40,743 nt of DNA from Streptomyces sp. McG3. GTDB lineage: Bacteria; Actinomycetota; Actinomycetes; Streptomycetales; Streptomycetaceae. Both the position numbers and the translations under genes were made by a program. The stretch covers positions 1 through 40,743 of the forward strand of contig NZ_JAAXYC010000038.1 of the NCBI RefSeq assembly GCF_018619185.1. The letters run 5' to 3'. This document shows, piece by piece, positions 24,401-32,322 of the stretch. The notes beneath the pieces are model-generated. The model was given only the letters and a program-made list of their open reading frames with translations. It had not been told where the DNA came from and ran no database searches. Positions within the stretch are counted from its first letter, which is position 1. Each line of letters opens with the position of its first letter.

Positions 24401-24622
24401 GTGCATGCTGGGGCAGCCGTTGCTGATCAGTTCGTAGGCTTCCTCGGGTTTGTTCGACCACGAGTTCGCCCCGTACAAGGCGAAGATGATCGCTTCGAGG
24501 AGAGTGGACTTGCCGGCCCCGGTGGGGCCCAGGATGGCGAGCAGACGCTTCCCGGTGAAGTCGATGGTGCAGGTACCGGGGTAACTGCGCATTCCGCTGA
24601 CGATGAGCCGGCTGGGCTTCAC
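21413..24622 (-). CDS. sbcC: SbcC-like DNA end-processing ATPase
   Basis: 1069 aa. Walker [10 protein letters not shown] (32-40) is followed by the Q-loop region near residue 145 (L-L-P-Q-G-K-F). Long Ala/Glu/Gln-rich coiled coils flank a zinc hook C-T-V-C (C469, C472). The C-terminal head has the ABC signature L-S-G-G-E-K and Walker B/D-loop [11 protein letters not shown]. This is the SbcC/Rad50 layout. With SbcD it opens DNA hairpins and cuts protein-blocked ends. Its ATG overlaps the sbcD stop (ATGA), so the pair is co-translated. Streptomyces normally carries such a pair in the core genome; this one lies in a defence cluster and may serve the divergent nuclease-helicase operon. Confidence 0.9.
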   Translation of the reverse strand: MKPSRLIVSGMRSYPGTCTIDFTGKRLLAILGPTGAGKSTLLEAIIFALYGANSWSNKPEEAYELISNGCPSMHVTFEFSANGRPWRVRRTLYANRKKPQALLESMAEDGTDLRVDNMRAVTEAVTQLIGLDWKGFVSTVLLPQGKFDTLLKANRGDRAGILRHVFGINELERVRKHAGVRLDRLSTSILDARSARAELLRNPHAVATQAALDVERTRGIAASRRERLAALRAAQGRAVGHKHRKAGLDKAARLLRERSVPDAVVTLATLAKVTTELDAEAAVQEAAGRDLSMELDAAQAALDKAAQAGDTVRSLSGAVTVLSGLPGRTAGLDAVAQQLELEQLQHSEQEQEHEQAQQELAEREERLAALVEDAGLAQHTVTQARAHTDQVQEAVRGALQEAAAAATHLQSANTTLAAAEEQRGRVDRLEAELCELRGARDAAQDDLAALERGDAAHMAGSALVPGDACTVCTRPVPSNFTPPSPLDGKALGKVKREVTKYSKAVNTAVTAAAEATAQLSTAGHTAQKHQRAHLAALERMDAALLQLQELVDAMRPDVVPGAATALDTLSRQTAAQARVLTGGDPKSRAHITRAVKALVQPLRDAEAEALAAHTGAQAGLATAQAEKEAAQAGLNRQRGRLQRERRRLEKARLQYESDLQTLLTEVTSLPASIRPAQETPQALPSSTDIASSLETAGQRLARLEQTAQAHDEAQQALTEHAEHRQALEGRRQRKVEIPVRNLLKKLERWADTATDTESLLGGETSNELPPTPDGADLAMVDAYHLALSSLSQQLTGALKQARQRAADEIHAFGKELTLQADAAHNETDPDPGFPVPEKSDLLAPAVLDPLSRKTSDAEAAHDKAKSDLRTAQSQIPYAEALDAAITAADEQAVVWLRVSEQLTDTKFLTYLTKQRTHSLLRHGSRILQQISTGLYAFTEDFKIVESATNLTRGPETLSGGEKFQTSLALALALVELHSRSNSKLESLFLDEGFGSLDSDRLDDTLSVLRSSVTRDKMVTVISHLYPVAEAVDDVLFVDKTAQGSTADWLTEQERTAVIRDGVRRLLEHT

Positions 24623-25857
24623 GAGGCCTCCGTCCAGGTGTCTTCCAGCGCAGCGCGGAGCATTTCCTCGGCGTGTACCGGGGGCAGCGTCTCGTCGTCG
24701 AGCTCGTTGAGAAGGTGGGTGAATGCGGTGACGGTGGATTCCGCAACGGTGCCGCTCAGCCCCTCGCGTGCCAGATAGGCGCGGAAGGAGTCGGGGAGCT
24801 CCGGCTCTTCGCCGGGGTCACTGTCCATGACCGTGTCGTCGTCCGCTTCGCGTGCCGGTGCGGGGTTGATGAGGATCGCGTGCGGGACGACCTCGGCGAT
24901 CTTGTGGCTGACGAGCATGTCTGGTTCCTCGCCGACGATCACCGGTTTGAGGAAGGTCCCGTCGTACTGGGCAGCTGACGCCCTGAGTTCGTCGAGGGTT
25001 CCGGTGAATTGCGTCAGGCGCCGTCCGCTCGAGAGCCGGCGAGGCAGGGCCCGCACCGGCCGTCCGGGTTCGGCGTCGACGATCACGACGCTCTTGAACT
25101 GGTCGGCTTCACCGAAGTCGATTGCGAGCGGACTGCCGGCGTAGCGGGCGGTGTACTTGGCGCCCCGCACCGGTTGCGGGCGGTGGATGTGTCCGAGAGC
25201 GGCGTAGGAGACCTCCGGAAGATTCTCGGGGCCGGTCTCGAAGTCGTCGTCCACGGCCCGTTCGCCCGGGGAGCGTGTGGCGCCGGTGACGTACACATGG
25301 GCTGCGAACAGCAGGATGTCCCGGTCTGGGTCGTACCCCTCGTGCATGGCCGTCATCAGCTCCGCCTGCAGCCCGCGCATTCCCTCGGCGTAGTCGGCGT
25401 ACGACGTGTCGGTCGCGGAACGCTGCCAGAACCGGTTCGGATGCACGAACGGCAGGACCGCCAGGCGGATTCGCTGCTCACCACCGCAGGCGTCGAAGGT
25501 GAGGACGCCGCCCTCGTGCGCCGGGCGGAACTGGTCGGCGAAGAACAGGCCCCGGCCTCGGGAGGGGCCGGTCATGGAACCGAAGAACTCGAAGTACGCG
25601 GGGGAGTCGTGGTTGCCGGCCAGGACCACAGTGGGGGCGACGGCGGCGAGTTCGCTCAGCGTGCCCATGGCGCGCGTCATCGCCCGGATGCCGGGACGGG
25701 AGTGGTGGAACAGATCGCCGCTGTGGACGATCAGGTCCGGCCGGCTCTCCTGGGCGATGGCCACGATCTCGGCCAGGACGGCGTCGAAGTCCTCGTCGCG
25801 TGGATGCCCGTGAAAGACGTGGCCTAAATGCCAGTCGGAGGTGTGGAGCAGTCTCAT
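24619..25857 (-). CDS. sbcD: SbcD-like nuclease subunit
   Basis: 412 aa, with the calcineurin-type metallophosphoesterase motifs of SbcD/Mre11 in order: H-T-S-D-W-H-L-G (D8, H10), S-G-D-L-F-H, L-A-G-N-H-D-S and G-H-I-H. Two Mn ions bound there carry out exo- and endonuclease cleavage of DNA ends and hairpins, gated by SbcC ATP. The ATG at 25857 has AGAAGGG upstream. The leader holds a GGCACC-ACC-GGTGCC hairpin (about 25893-25907). First gene of the sbcDC unit, divergent from the unknown operon at 25982 with 124 bp between the starts. Confidence 0.92.
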   Translation of the reverse strand: MRLLHTSDWHLGHVFHGHPRDEDFDAVLAEIVAIAQESRPDLIVHSGDLFHHSRPGIRAMTRAMGTLSELAAVAPTVVLAGNHDSPAYFEFFGSMTGPSRGRGLFFADQFRPAHEGGVLTFDACGGEQRIRLAVLPFVHPNRFWQRSATDTSYADYAEGMRGLQAELMTAMHEGYDPDRDILLFAAHVYVTGATRSPGERAVDDDFETGPENLPEVSYAALGHIHRPQPVRGAKYTARYAGSPLAIDFGEADQFKSVVIVDAEPGRPVRALPRRLSSGRRLTQFTGTLDELRASAAQYDGTFLKPVIVGEEPDMLVSHKIAEVVPHAILINPAPAREADDDTVMDSDPGEEPELPDSFRAYLAREGLSGTVAESTVTAFTHLLNELDDETLPPVHAEEMLRAALEDTWTEAS

Positions 25858-25892
25858 GCCCGTGCGCCCTTCTGGGAAGCGAGGCGTAGGAG

Positions 25893-25907
25893 GGCACCGG
25901 TGGTGCC
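25893..25907. promoter_or_regulatory. Small dyad in the sbcD leader
   Basis: GGCACC and GGTGCC with a 3-nt spacer, in the divergent control region just downstream of the candidate sbcD transcription start. Could be an operator or leader hairpin. Confidence 0.3.
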
Positions 25908-25920
25908 TTACGAGCCCGGA

Positions 25921-25926
25921 ACACTA
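25921..25926 (-). promoter_or_regulatory. Candidate -10 box for sbcDC
   Basis: TAGTGT on the minus strand within an unusually AT-rich patch of the divergent intergenic region. Transcription from about 25914 would give a leader of around 57 nt. No good -35 is visible. Confidence 0.4.
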
Positions 25927-25969
25927 CACCAAAAACACAGGAAGAAATCTGGTCGTCATGGGTCACTGC

Positions 25970-25975
25970 TAGCAT
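25970..25975 (+). promoter_or_regulatory. Candidate -10 box, leaderless transcript of the unknown operon
   Basis: TAGCAT matches the -10 consensus and ends 6 nt before ATG 25982, so transcription would begin at or within a base of the A of the start codon. There is no ribosome site between them. Leaderless genes are common in actinobacteria. Confidence 0.5.
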
Positions 25976-25981
25976 GCAGGC

Positions 25982-26803
25982 ATGGACGAGCATCTGGTCG
26001 CTCTCGAGAAACGCATGCAGCAGCTGCAGGAAGCGATCCGGCAAGCGCTCGCGGAGCACGACAAAACCCAAGCGAGCCTCCTGAGCAAGGAGCTGACGCG
26101 CACTCAACGCGCCTGGGACGTGCTGTGCGGTCTGGACGACGGCCCGGACAAGACAGAGGCCGAGCCCGCAGCACCGGCATCCTCAGAGCACGATGACAGC
26201 GCCCTGCCGGTGCGCGACCAGATCCAGCAGGCGCTCACTCTCCTCACCGTCCCCGCCGCACCCAAACTGCTCAGCCAGGTCCACCAGGCGTTCTTCTCCG
26301 GCCCGCTGAACACGGCACGCCTGACCACCCTGCGCCGCGACGAGGAACGCTCCTTCCGATCCGCTCCCTACGCACGCCCCTACTACATCTGCGCCGCTGT
26401 GACCTCCGACCTGCTCTCACCAGCCCGCGCCCTGCTCGCCCTGAGCACCTGGCCGCTGGAACAGCGCCTGGTGGGGCCGCTCACCCAGCGAGTCCACTTC
26501 CTCACCTCGGCTCTGCGGCTCGCCGACGCCGCCGAACACCGCCCCGGCGAACCCCAACCGTCGCCGCACGTCCAGCAACTCCTCCAGCACTACAGCCGCA
26601 ACATCCACGGCTACACCACCCGCGGCCCGCTCGATCTGGACGCGCTGCGCCAGGCAGCCGCAGCCGAACTGGAAATCCACGCCGACGACGACGCTGACAC
26701 CCGCGCCGAAGCCGCCCGGCGAGCACGCCAGCAACTCGGCGACGCGGAGCAGCTCTTCGGCAACACCCTGCGCAACGTCACCCGCATGCGCCGCACCGCT
26801 TAA
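25982..26803 (+). CDS. Unknown coiled-coil protein, first gene of nuclease-helicase operon
   Basis: 273 aa. The ATG at 25982 has no ribosome site but a TAGCAT -10 box 6 nt before it, suggesting leaderless translation. Residues 1-50 form a strong coiled coil. A Pro/Ala/Glu-rich linker (55-75) leads to an all-helical domain (78-270) with a conserved-looking Y-A-R-P-Y-Y-I motif near 127. No catalytic motif, cysteine cluster or membrane helix is visible. It heads an operon with a Cas4-like nuclease 46 bp downstream, an unknown 500-aa protein and an SF1 helicase, and starts 124 bp from divergent sbcD. Its role is unknown; a scaffold or sensor for the complex is a guess. Confidence 0.75.
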   Translation: MDEHLVALEKRMQQLQEAIRQALAEHDKTQASLLSKELTRTQRAWDVLCGLDDGPDKTEAEPAAPASSEHDDSALPVRDQIQQALTLLTVPAAPKLLSQVHQAFFSGPLNTARLTTLRRDEERSFRSAPYARPYYICAAVTSDLLSPARALLALSTWPLEQRLVGPLTQRVHFLTSALRLADAAEHRPGEPQPSPHVQQLLQHYSRNIHGYTTRGPLDLDALRQAAAAELEIHADDDADTRAEAARRARQQLGDAEQLFGNTLRNVTRMRRTA

Positions 26804-26849
26804 CAGCCCCGCAACCCGCACGGCTGTGCTCTGCCCTCCAAGGAACCAA

Positions 26850-27995
26850 GTGACCTCGCTCGACGCACGACTGGGCGCATTACGCGGAACCGCACCGCCC
26901 CTCCCGCACAACGCACGCACCCTGGCAGCGCTAACCACCAATCCGAGCTGCGACCGCCGCTCCCTGCTGGACGCGGCCGGCATCGACAAAGACGCCCTCG
27001 CCGCCCACCTGGGCCTGCCGCGGCCATTGAGGAAATCCCGGCTCGCCCTCGACTACGGCCTCGCCTTCGAACACAAGGTCACCGCCCAAGCAGGAGCCCC
27101 CCTGGTACCGCTACTCCGCCACGCCTTGGGCCTGACCCCGTCCGAGGTGTCCTACGAGGACGTCAACAGCGTCGGCAGCGACGACGACAGGTCCCCCCTG
27201 GCACTGCGCCGCGCCCACACCCGCTCCCGCATCCTCAGCACAGCACACCGCAGGTCAGACACCCCTCGCACCCTGCTCGACCACCCCGTACTGCGTCTGA
27301 CCGTCGCCGGCCACCAGGTCTACCTCGAGCCGGACGTCATCGCCTTCCAGCGCGATGGCCTCTTCCACATCGTGGAGATCAAATCCTTCCCCGTCATCCA
27401 CGGACAGCCCGACCCCATCAAGGCCAACGCAGCACTGACCCAGGCCGCCGCCTACGTCCTGGCCCTGCGAGAACTCCTCGCCGACGACGGCCTCCCGCCA
27501 GACCGCGTTTCCGACACCGTGATCCTGGTCAACCCGCGCAACTTCACCCGCCACCCCACCGCCACGCCCTTCAGCGCCCACAAACAGATCAAGAACCTCA
27601 GCCGCCACCTCGGCAGACTGAGGCGCCTGCCCGAACTGCTGGACAGGCTTCCCCCCAACACCACCTTCGACCTGGCGCCCGGCCCCGACCAGAGACCGAC
27701 CCGGCCCCGCGACGAACTCGCGGACGCGCTCGCCACCGCGCGGCCGCACTACACCCCCGGCTGCCGCAACCACTGCGACCTGGCCTTCCACTGCCGCACC
27801 GAAGCCCGAAACCAGAGCAGGACCGCCGCCCTGGGCACCGCAGTCCGCGACGACCTCGCGGGAATCGACACCATCGCCACGGCCCTGGCCCTCACCGACG
27901 GGCACCTGCACCCCTCGCAGGACCAGCACGACATCACCCGGGCCCTGCGCCACGCACAGCGCGTCCACGCAGACCTCCGGACGGACACCGCATGA
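26850..27995 (+). CDS. Cas4/RecB-like Fe-S PD-(D/E)XK nuclease
   Basis: 381 aa from GTG 26850, preceded by AAGGA. Catalytic motifs in order: G-L-A-F-E-H (E74), Y-L-E-P-D-V (D162), H-I-V-E-I-K (E176, K178) and Q-A-A-A-Y (Q198, Y202), the signature of the Cas4/RecB/AddB branch of PD-(D/E)XK nucleases. One cysteine at the N-terminus (C34 in N-P-S-C-D-R-R) and three near the C-terminus (C305, C309, C315 as C-x3-C-x5-C) match the four ligands of the Cas4/Dna2 [4Fe-4S] cluster. No CRISPR array or cas1/cas2 is in the window, so this is not a CRISPR adaptation gene. With the SF1 helicase two genes on it forms a split Dna2-like pair. Product likely cytoplasmic, acting on DNA ends. Confidence 0.85.
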   Translation: MTSLDARLGALRGTAPPLPHNARTLAALTTNPSCDRRSLLDAAGIDKDALAAHLGLPRPLRKSRLALDYGLAFEHKVTAQAGAPLVPLLRHALGLTPSEVSYEDVNSVGSDDDRSPLALRRAHTRSRILSTAHRRSDTPRTLLDHPVLRLTVAGHQVYLEPDVIAFQRDGLFHIVEIKSFPVIHGQPDPIKANAALTQAAAYVLALRELLADDGLPPDRVSDTVILVNPRNFTRHPTATPFSAHKQIKNLSRHLGRLRRLPELLDRLPPNTTFDLAPGPDQRPTRPRDELADALATARPHYTPGCRNHCDLAFHCRTEARNQSRTAALGTAVRDDLAGIDTIATALALTDGHLHPSQDQHDITRALRHAQRVHADLRTDTA

Positions 27996-29494
27996 TCCGG
28001 CTCACCTCACTCCTGCGGATGCGCGCCGCCCACACCGGCCACGCCCAACGCACCAGCCAGCTGCGCCACCTCCACCTCAGCGACCAGCCGCTGATGCTGC
28101 TGGCGCTGAAACGCACCGGCCCCGCTGCACGTCCGCTGGCCGTCATGCTCGGCACCGACCCGCACCGCCCCCAGCTCCTGCTCGCGCCACCCTCGGGCAG
28201 CACCGCCCCCATGCTCGCCGCCCTGGCAGACGCCGTCACCGCCTACATCGAAGCCTGCCAGCGGCACAGCGAACACCTGCCCGCCACCTCCAGCAGACCG
28301 GCCCGCCGGCGCTACACCGACGCCCCCCAGATCCTCGTCCCCAACCCCCAGACCGTGCAGCACCTGAAAGACCTCGGAGACGACCTGAGGTTCCGCAGCG
28401 TCGACGACCAGACTCCCGGCTCCCAAGCCGTCCAGCGGCTGGGACACTGGCTCACCTATCTCACCGACCGCGCCGACCTGGCCGGCTCAGCCGCCCTCAT
28501 CCCCATGACCGGCTTCCTCACCATGCACTGGGCCAGCGGCCAGAGCCCCCAGGAAGACGAAGACCTGGCCACCCTGCTGGCCTGGATCGACCCGCCCCGC
28601 CATGCCGTCTCGGGACGCGACGCCGCACGCACGGCAGAAGACCCCGCCACCCACCGCCCGGCAGGACCAGCCACCGACGCCGCCTTCGACAACGACCACC
28701 TGGCACCCCTGTTCGACGCCTACGCCCGTGCCCGGCGACGGGACTCGGGCCAGGAGCAGACCCGCACCCTGCAAGAACTCGACCACCTGCTGAGCGCCCA
28801 CCTGCACCCCACCTGGGAGCTCATGTGGCAGGCCTACACGCTCCTGCAGGCCCTTCCCGAAGCCAGGGGCACCGCACGCCGCTGGGGCCACGAACGCACC
28901 GCCTTCACCGACGAATGCCTCCACCTGGCCCAAGACGGACGCCCCCGGCCAGCCCGCGACCACGCCGTTGCCGCCGCCGTCCGCCTGACCCGCATGGAAC
29001 ACGCAGCCGCCGCCTTCGCCGCCGACCGCGCCACCGACGACCCCTTCGTACGGGCCGAACTGCGCACCACCGGCGAAGCCTTCGGCGGTCCCGTCGCCAC
29101 CGTCGACCCGGAGCACACCCTGCGCGGACCCACCGGACGGACCCTATGGCGGCCCCGGCTCACCGTGTCCACCGCGGACCCCGTGCCCATGGAACTAGGC
29201 CAGCTCCTTGCCTGCCACACCCACCCCAACGCCCTCTACAAGATCTGCGAGGTCACGCCCGGCGACGGCGACACCCTCGTCGAACTCGAGATCACCGCCG
29301 GCATGGGCACCGTGGCCCGCCCCAACCACGCCGTCCTGCCCGAAGCCGGTGTCTTCCTCGTGTTCACCCTCGCACCCGCCCCCTACCGGATGCCGGAATT
29401 CCCTACACGAGACCAGACGCCCTGGACCCACGGCGGGCCTCCTGCCGACCCGCCGGACCACAGCGACGGCGACGGGGACGAGGAGAAACAGTGA
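27992..29494 (+). CDS. Unknown 500-aa protein between nuclease and helicase
   Basis: ATG 27992 overlaps the nuclease stop (ATGA) and its own stop overlaps the helicase GTG, so it is translated in step with both. The protein is soluble. Residues 1-90 are alpha/beta; 95-225 and 230-360 are helical, separated by a Thr/Pro/Ala linker near 205-225; 375-470 are beta-rich with a barrel-like pattern (repeated short Val/Leu strands) ending in an acidic, Pro/Asp-rich tail. I recognise no catalytic motif. Its fixed place between a Cas4-like nuclease and an SF1 helicase suggests a structural subunit of one complex. Function unknown. Confidence 0.8.
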   Translation: MIRLTSLLRMRAAHTGHAQRTSQLRHLHLSDQPLMLLALKRTGPAARPLAVMLGTDPHRPQLLLAPPSGSTAPMLAALADAVTAYIEACQRHSEHLPATSSRPARRRYTDAPQILVPNPQTVQHLKDLGDDLRFRSVDDQTPGSQAVQRLGHWLTYLTDRADLAGSAALIPMTGFLTMHWASGQSPQEDEDLATLLAWIDPPRHAVSGRDAARTAEDPATHRPAGPATDAAFDNDHLAPLFDAYARARRRDSGQEQTRTLQELDHLLSAHLHPTWELMWQAYTLLQALPEARGTARRWGHERTAFTDECLHLAQDGRPRPARDHAVAAAVRLTRMEHAAAAFAADRATDDPFVRAELRTTGEAFGGPVATVDPEHTLRGPTGRTLWRPRLTVSTADPVPMELGQLLACHTHPNALYKICEVTPGDGDTLVELEITAGMGTVARPNHAVLPEAGVFLVFTLAPAPYRMPEFPTRDQTPWTHGGPPADPPDHSDGDGDEEKQ

Positions 29495-30846
29495 CACCGC
29501 CCCACCCGCAGCAGCAGACGGCCCAGACCGCCCGCACCGTCCTGGAGCAGCTGCCCACCCTCACCCACCGCGCACTCGTCGTGGACTCCCCGCCCGGCGC
29601 CGGGAAATCCACCCTGGTCGCCCAGGCCGCCGACGCCCTCACGCGACCCGGCGCCCCCTGCGTCGTCATCGCCCAGACCAACAGCCAGGTTGACCACCTC
29701 GTGCGGCGATTCACCCGGCACCACCCGCACCTGCGGACCGCCCGGCTCACCGCAACGGATCACACCCTCCCACACGACCTGCAGACACATCCCAGCATCC
29801 GGATCGCCACCCGCATCGAACCCCTCGAGACGACGGCCGACGTCATCGTGGGAACCGCTATGAAATGGGCCACGGTCAGAGGCCGCCAATGGCCGTGGGC
29901 GATCATCGACGAGGCCTACCAGATGCGCTCCGACACGCTCTTGCTGACCGCAGGCCTCTTCGACCGGGCCCTCTTCGTCGGAGACCCCGGCCAGCTCGAC
30001 CCCTTCTCCGAAGCCGACACCGACCGCTTCCACGGCCTGCCTCACGACCCCGTGAACAGTGCGATCGCCGTCCTGCTCGCCAACAATCCCGACCTGCCCG
30101 TCCACTGCCTGCCCGTGTCCTGGCGCCTGCCGCCCTCGGCCGTCCTCCCGATCAGCAACGCCTTCTACCCCTTTACGCCCTTCCACGCCGCAAGCTGCGA
30201 AGCCGACCGCACCCTCACGTTCTCCCCCCTCGACATCCGCACCCCCACCGACGAGGCCATCGAACACGCCGCCCGAACCGGATGGGCACTGTTCGAACTA
30301 CCGGCCCGCATCGCCGGCCGGCACGACGCCGAAGCCTTCCACGCCACCCTCGGCATCGCCGAGCGGATGCTGACCCGGCGCGCCATCACCATCTGCGAGG
30401 AAAACCCCGAAGGCCACACCCTGCAGCCCGGCGACATCGCCATCGGCACCGCCCACCGCAGCCAGACCCACGACATCCGCGCGCTCCTGGCCCGCCACTA
30501 CCCCCGGCTCCACGGCATCACCGTCGACACCGCCAACCGGCTCCAAGGCTGCGAATTCCGCGTCACCATCGCCCTGCACCCCCTCTCCGGCCGTGGCGAC
30601 GCCTCCGCCTTCCACCTGGAAGCCGGCCGCCTGTGCGTCCTCACCTCACGCCATCGCCACGCCTGCATCGTCGTGGCCCGCGCCGGCATCGCCGAACTCC
30701 TGGACGCCCACCCCTTCAACGCCCCCGCACACCCCGGAGCCGCTTCCAAAGTCGCTGACGGCTGGGAGGCCAATCACGCAGTCCTGGACCACCTGGCCGA
30801 CCACACCATCGGTTCCCAGGCGCAGCCCGGCCGCCGACGCGGATGA
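29491..30846 (+). CDS. SF1 (Dna2/Upf1-like) helicase
   Basis: 451 aa from GTG 29491 with GAGGAGA upstream. SF1 motifs in order: I (Walker A) P-P-G-A-G-K-S-T (34-41); II I-I-D-E-A (138-142); III G-D-P-G-Q-L-D-P (164-171); IV S-W-R-L-P-P (210-215); V V-D-T-A-N-R-L-Q-G (345-353); VI G-R-L-C-V-L-T-S-R-H-R-H (379-390). Motifs III and VI are of the Upf1/Dna2 (SF1B) type. The protein is compact, with no added nuclease or zinc domain; the Cas4-like nuclease encoded two genes upstream would supply what is fused in Dna2. Last gene of the four-gene operon; a CGGATG/CATCCG hairpin overlaps its stop (30840-30856). Confidence 0.88.
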   Translation: MTPPHPQQQTAQTARTVLEQLPTLTHRALVVDSPPGAGKSTLVAQAADALTRPGAPCVVIAQTNSQVDHLVRRFTRHHPHLRTARLTATDHTLPHDLQTHPSIRIATRIEPLETTADVIVGTAMKWATVRGRQWPWAIIDEAYQMRSDTLLLTAGLFDRALFVGDPGQLDPFSEADTDRFHGLPHDPVNSAIAVLLANNPDLPVHCLPVSWRLPPSAVLPISNAFYPFTPFHAASCEADRTLTFSPLDIRTPTDEAIEHAARTGWALFELPARIAGRHDAEAFHATLGIAERMLTRRAITICEENPEGHTLQPGDIAIGTAHRSQTHDIRALLARHYPRLHGITVDTANRLQGCEFRVTIALHPLSGRGDASAFHLEAGRLCVLTSRHRHACIVVARAGIAELLDAHPFNAPAHPGAASKVADGWEANHAVLDHLADHTIGSQAQPGRRRG

Positions 30847-30856
30847 GCAGCATCCG
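30840..30856 (+). terminator. Hairpin at the end of the helicase gene
   Basis: CGGATG-AGCAG-CATCCG, a 6-bp stem overlapping the stop codon. A weak terminator candidate for the four-gene operon. Confidence 0.3.
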
Positions 30857-30917
30857 GCACCACGCACACGATGTGCGCACTGGCCGGGCCGCAGACACCT
30901 GCGGCGTGCCAGCCAGG

Positions 30918-31091
30918 TGGTTGGTGCATCCAGACGCCCTGTTTTGAGGCCGGGGAGGCGGTAGCTGGGGAAGGCCTCGTTGATCTGTTCTTGCAGACGC
31001 TCCAGCAGCCCCGCCAGCCCGGCCCCACCGCGTGGATCCGCACGGGGATCTGTAGCGGGTGGGGGCCAGGGGTGGCGGGGTCGTCAGTCAT
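30918..31091 (-). pseudogene. Frameshifted small ORF of unknown family
   Basis: On the minus strand ATG 31091 opens a frame that reads M-T-D-D-P-A-T-P...I-P-V-R-I-H-A-V and then loses coding character at a G-run near 31017. Adding one G there restores a good frame with high third-position G/C: G-L-A-G-L-L-E-R-L-Q-E-Q-I-N-E-A-F-P-S-Y-R-L-P-G-L, running to about 30918. This looks like a small gene broken by a one-base deletion in a homopolymer, or a sequencing error. It lies between the helicase operon and the convergent 393-aa gene. No family recognised. Confidence 0.4.
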
Positions 31092-31140
31092 TGCCTCGTC
31101 CACCCACGGCGTGTTCCTGTAGGCCCCGCCCACGCGGTGC

Positions 31141-32322
31141 TCAGTCCTCGTCGTCGTGGGTGGCGTCGCCTTCGGCTGCTGACATGTGGTGGATGCTGAC
31201 GCCTGTTCGGCAGCGGGAAGCACCGATCGTGTCCTGCAAGCGGGTAAATAGGTCAGGACGGATGAGCAGGTCCGCTCCTGCGACCACGGGCAGGAGAGGC
31301 TCGTAGCTTCCGTCGTGGACGAGGTGACCGTGCCACTGACGACAGATCAGTGCTTCACCGGCGGTGTCGCTGAGGCTGAACCCGCAGATGCCGTTCGTGG
31401 GTTCAAGGTCGAGTGCGGCCACGACGCTGGCGGCGGGGGCAAGTATGTAAGGAGGTAGGCCGAGGCCGCTTCGGCGGCGGGGCGCGTCGACCATGCTGGT
31501 GCTGCCGGCGGTGGTGAGCGCCATGAGCGCCTGGTCCGCGGCGCTGATGTGCGCGGCTGCCGACTCGGCCCGCGGGAAGCCGAGTCCCAGCCGACGCCAC
31601 GGACGGGTCCACAGCTGCCGGGGGGCCTGGGAGACGGGCAGCGTGTCAGGCGGTGGATCGCCGTTGAGGGCCTCCAGGCCGACGATGATCTGTAGTTGGC
31701 GGGCGGGCCGATCTGGATGGCGGCGTGCAGGGGTGCGCTGCCGCTCGAAGAGGCCGATCTGTACCCAGCCTGCATGGGGGCCGTCGTCCACGCGAGCAAG
31801 GGCTGCGGCGCCGCCCGGCAGGATGCGCAGGCCTGTGAGCGAAGCGAAGCCGGGCGTCGGCCACGGTTTGTCCGCTTGATGGCTGTCGCTGAACCAGGGT
31901 GCTGGATCGAGCGAGCACACCAGCGCCTCGGGACGGGTCAGGGGGCGGGGAACGCGGGCGAGTTCGGCCCGCAGGGCTGCCCGGGGGTCGTCACGCAGTC
32001 GTGCGGCCGCGTGATGTTCGAAGTTTTGGGCGTTGCCGAGCTGTCCGGCTTGGGCGAGTGCGGCGCGCAGGCCGGCGGCGGCGTGCTGCAGGGCGTCTTC
32101 GGCGGAGGCGTGGTCGGCGAGGTAGGCATCGGGAAGTTGGCTGCGGTGTCCATTGGTCAGCAGGTTCAGCTGAGTTCCCATCAGCGTTTCGACGTCCGGG
32201 AAGGCATCGGCTACGAGGTCGATGACGGTCTCACGAAGCCCGGGTGGGTTGCCGGCGGCATCGAGGCGATCACCCAGATAGTTGTCGACGAGGTCGGCCG
32301 CGTATTGCCGCGGGTCGTTCAT
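31141..32322 (-). CDS. Unknown protein coupled to the nuclease-STAND gene (393 aa)
   Basis: The ATG at 32322 overlaps the stop of the 1750-aa gene upstream (ATGA), so the two are translated together. The N-terminal 140 residues are helical and Ala/Arg/Asp-rich. From about 150 to 390 the protein is mixed alpha/beta with Trp/Pro-rich loops. Single cysteines only; no recognisable catalytic motif, signal peptide or membrane helix. Genes paired this way with Avs-like STAND effectors are often accessory or regulatory, but that is only inference here. Function unknown. Confidence 0.75.
   Translation of the reverse strand: MNDPRQYAADLVDNYLGDRLDAAGNPPGLRETVIDLVADAFPDVETLMGTQLNLLTNGHRSQLPDAYLADHASAEDALQHAAAGLRAALAQAGQLGNAQNFEHHAAARLRDDPRAALRAELARVPRPLTRPEALVCSLDPAPWFSDSHQADKPWPTPGFASLTGLRILPGGAAALARVDDGPHAGWVQIGLFERQRTPARRHPDRPARQLQIIVGLEALNGDPPPDTLPVSQAPRQLWTRPWRRLGLGFPRAESAAAHISAADQALMALTTAGSTSMVDAPRRRSGLGLPPYILAPAASVVAALDLEPTNGICGFSLSDTAGEALICRQWHGHLVHDGSYEPLLPVVAGADLLIRPDLFTRLQDTIGASRCRTGVSIHHMSAAEGDATHDDED

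Noticed and set aside
26850..27995. Cas4-like nuclease as part of a CRISPR-Cas locus.
   Set aside because: No repeat-spacer array, cas1, cas2 or effector gene is visible anywhere in the window.
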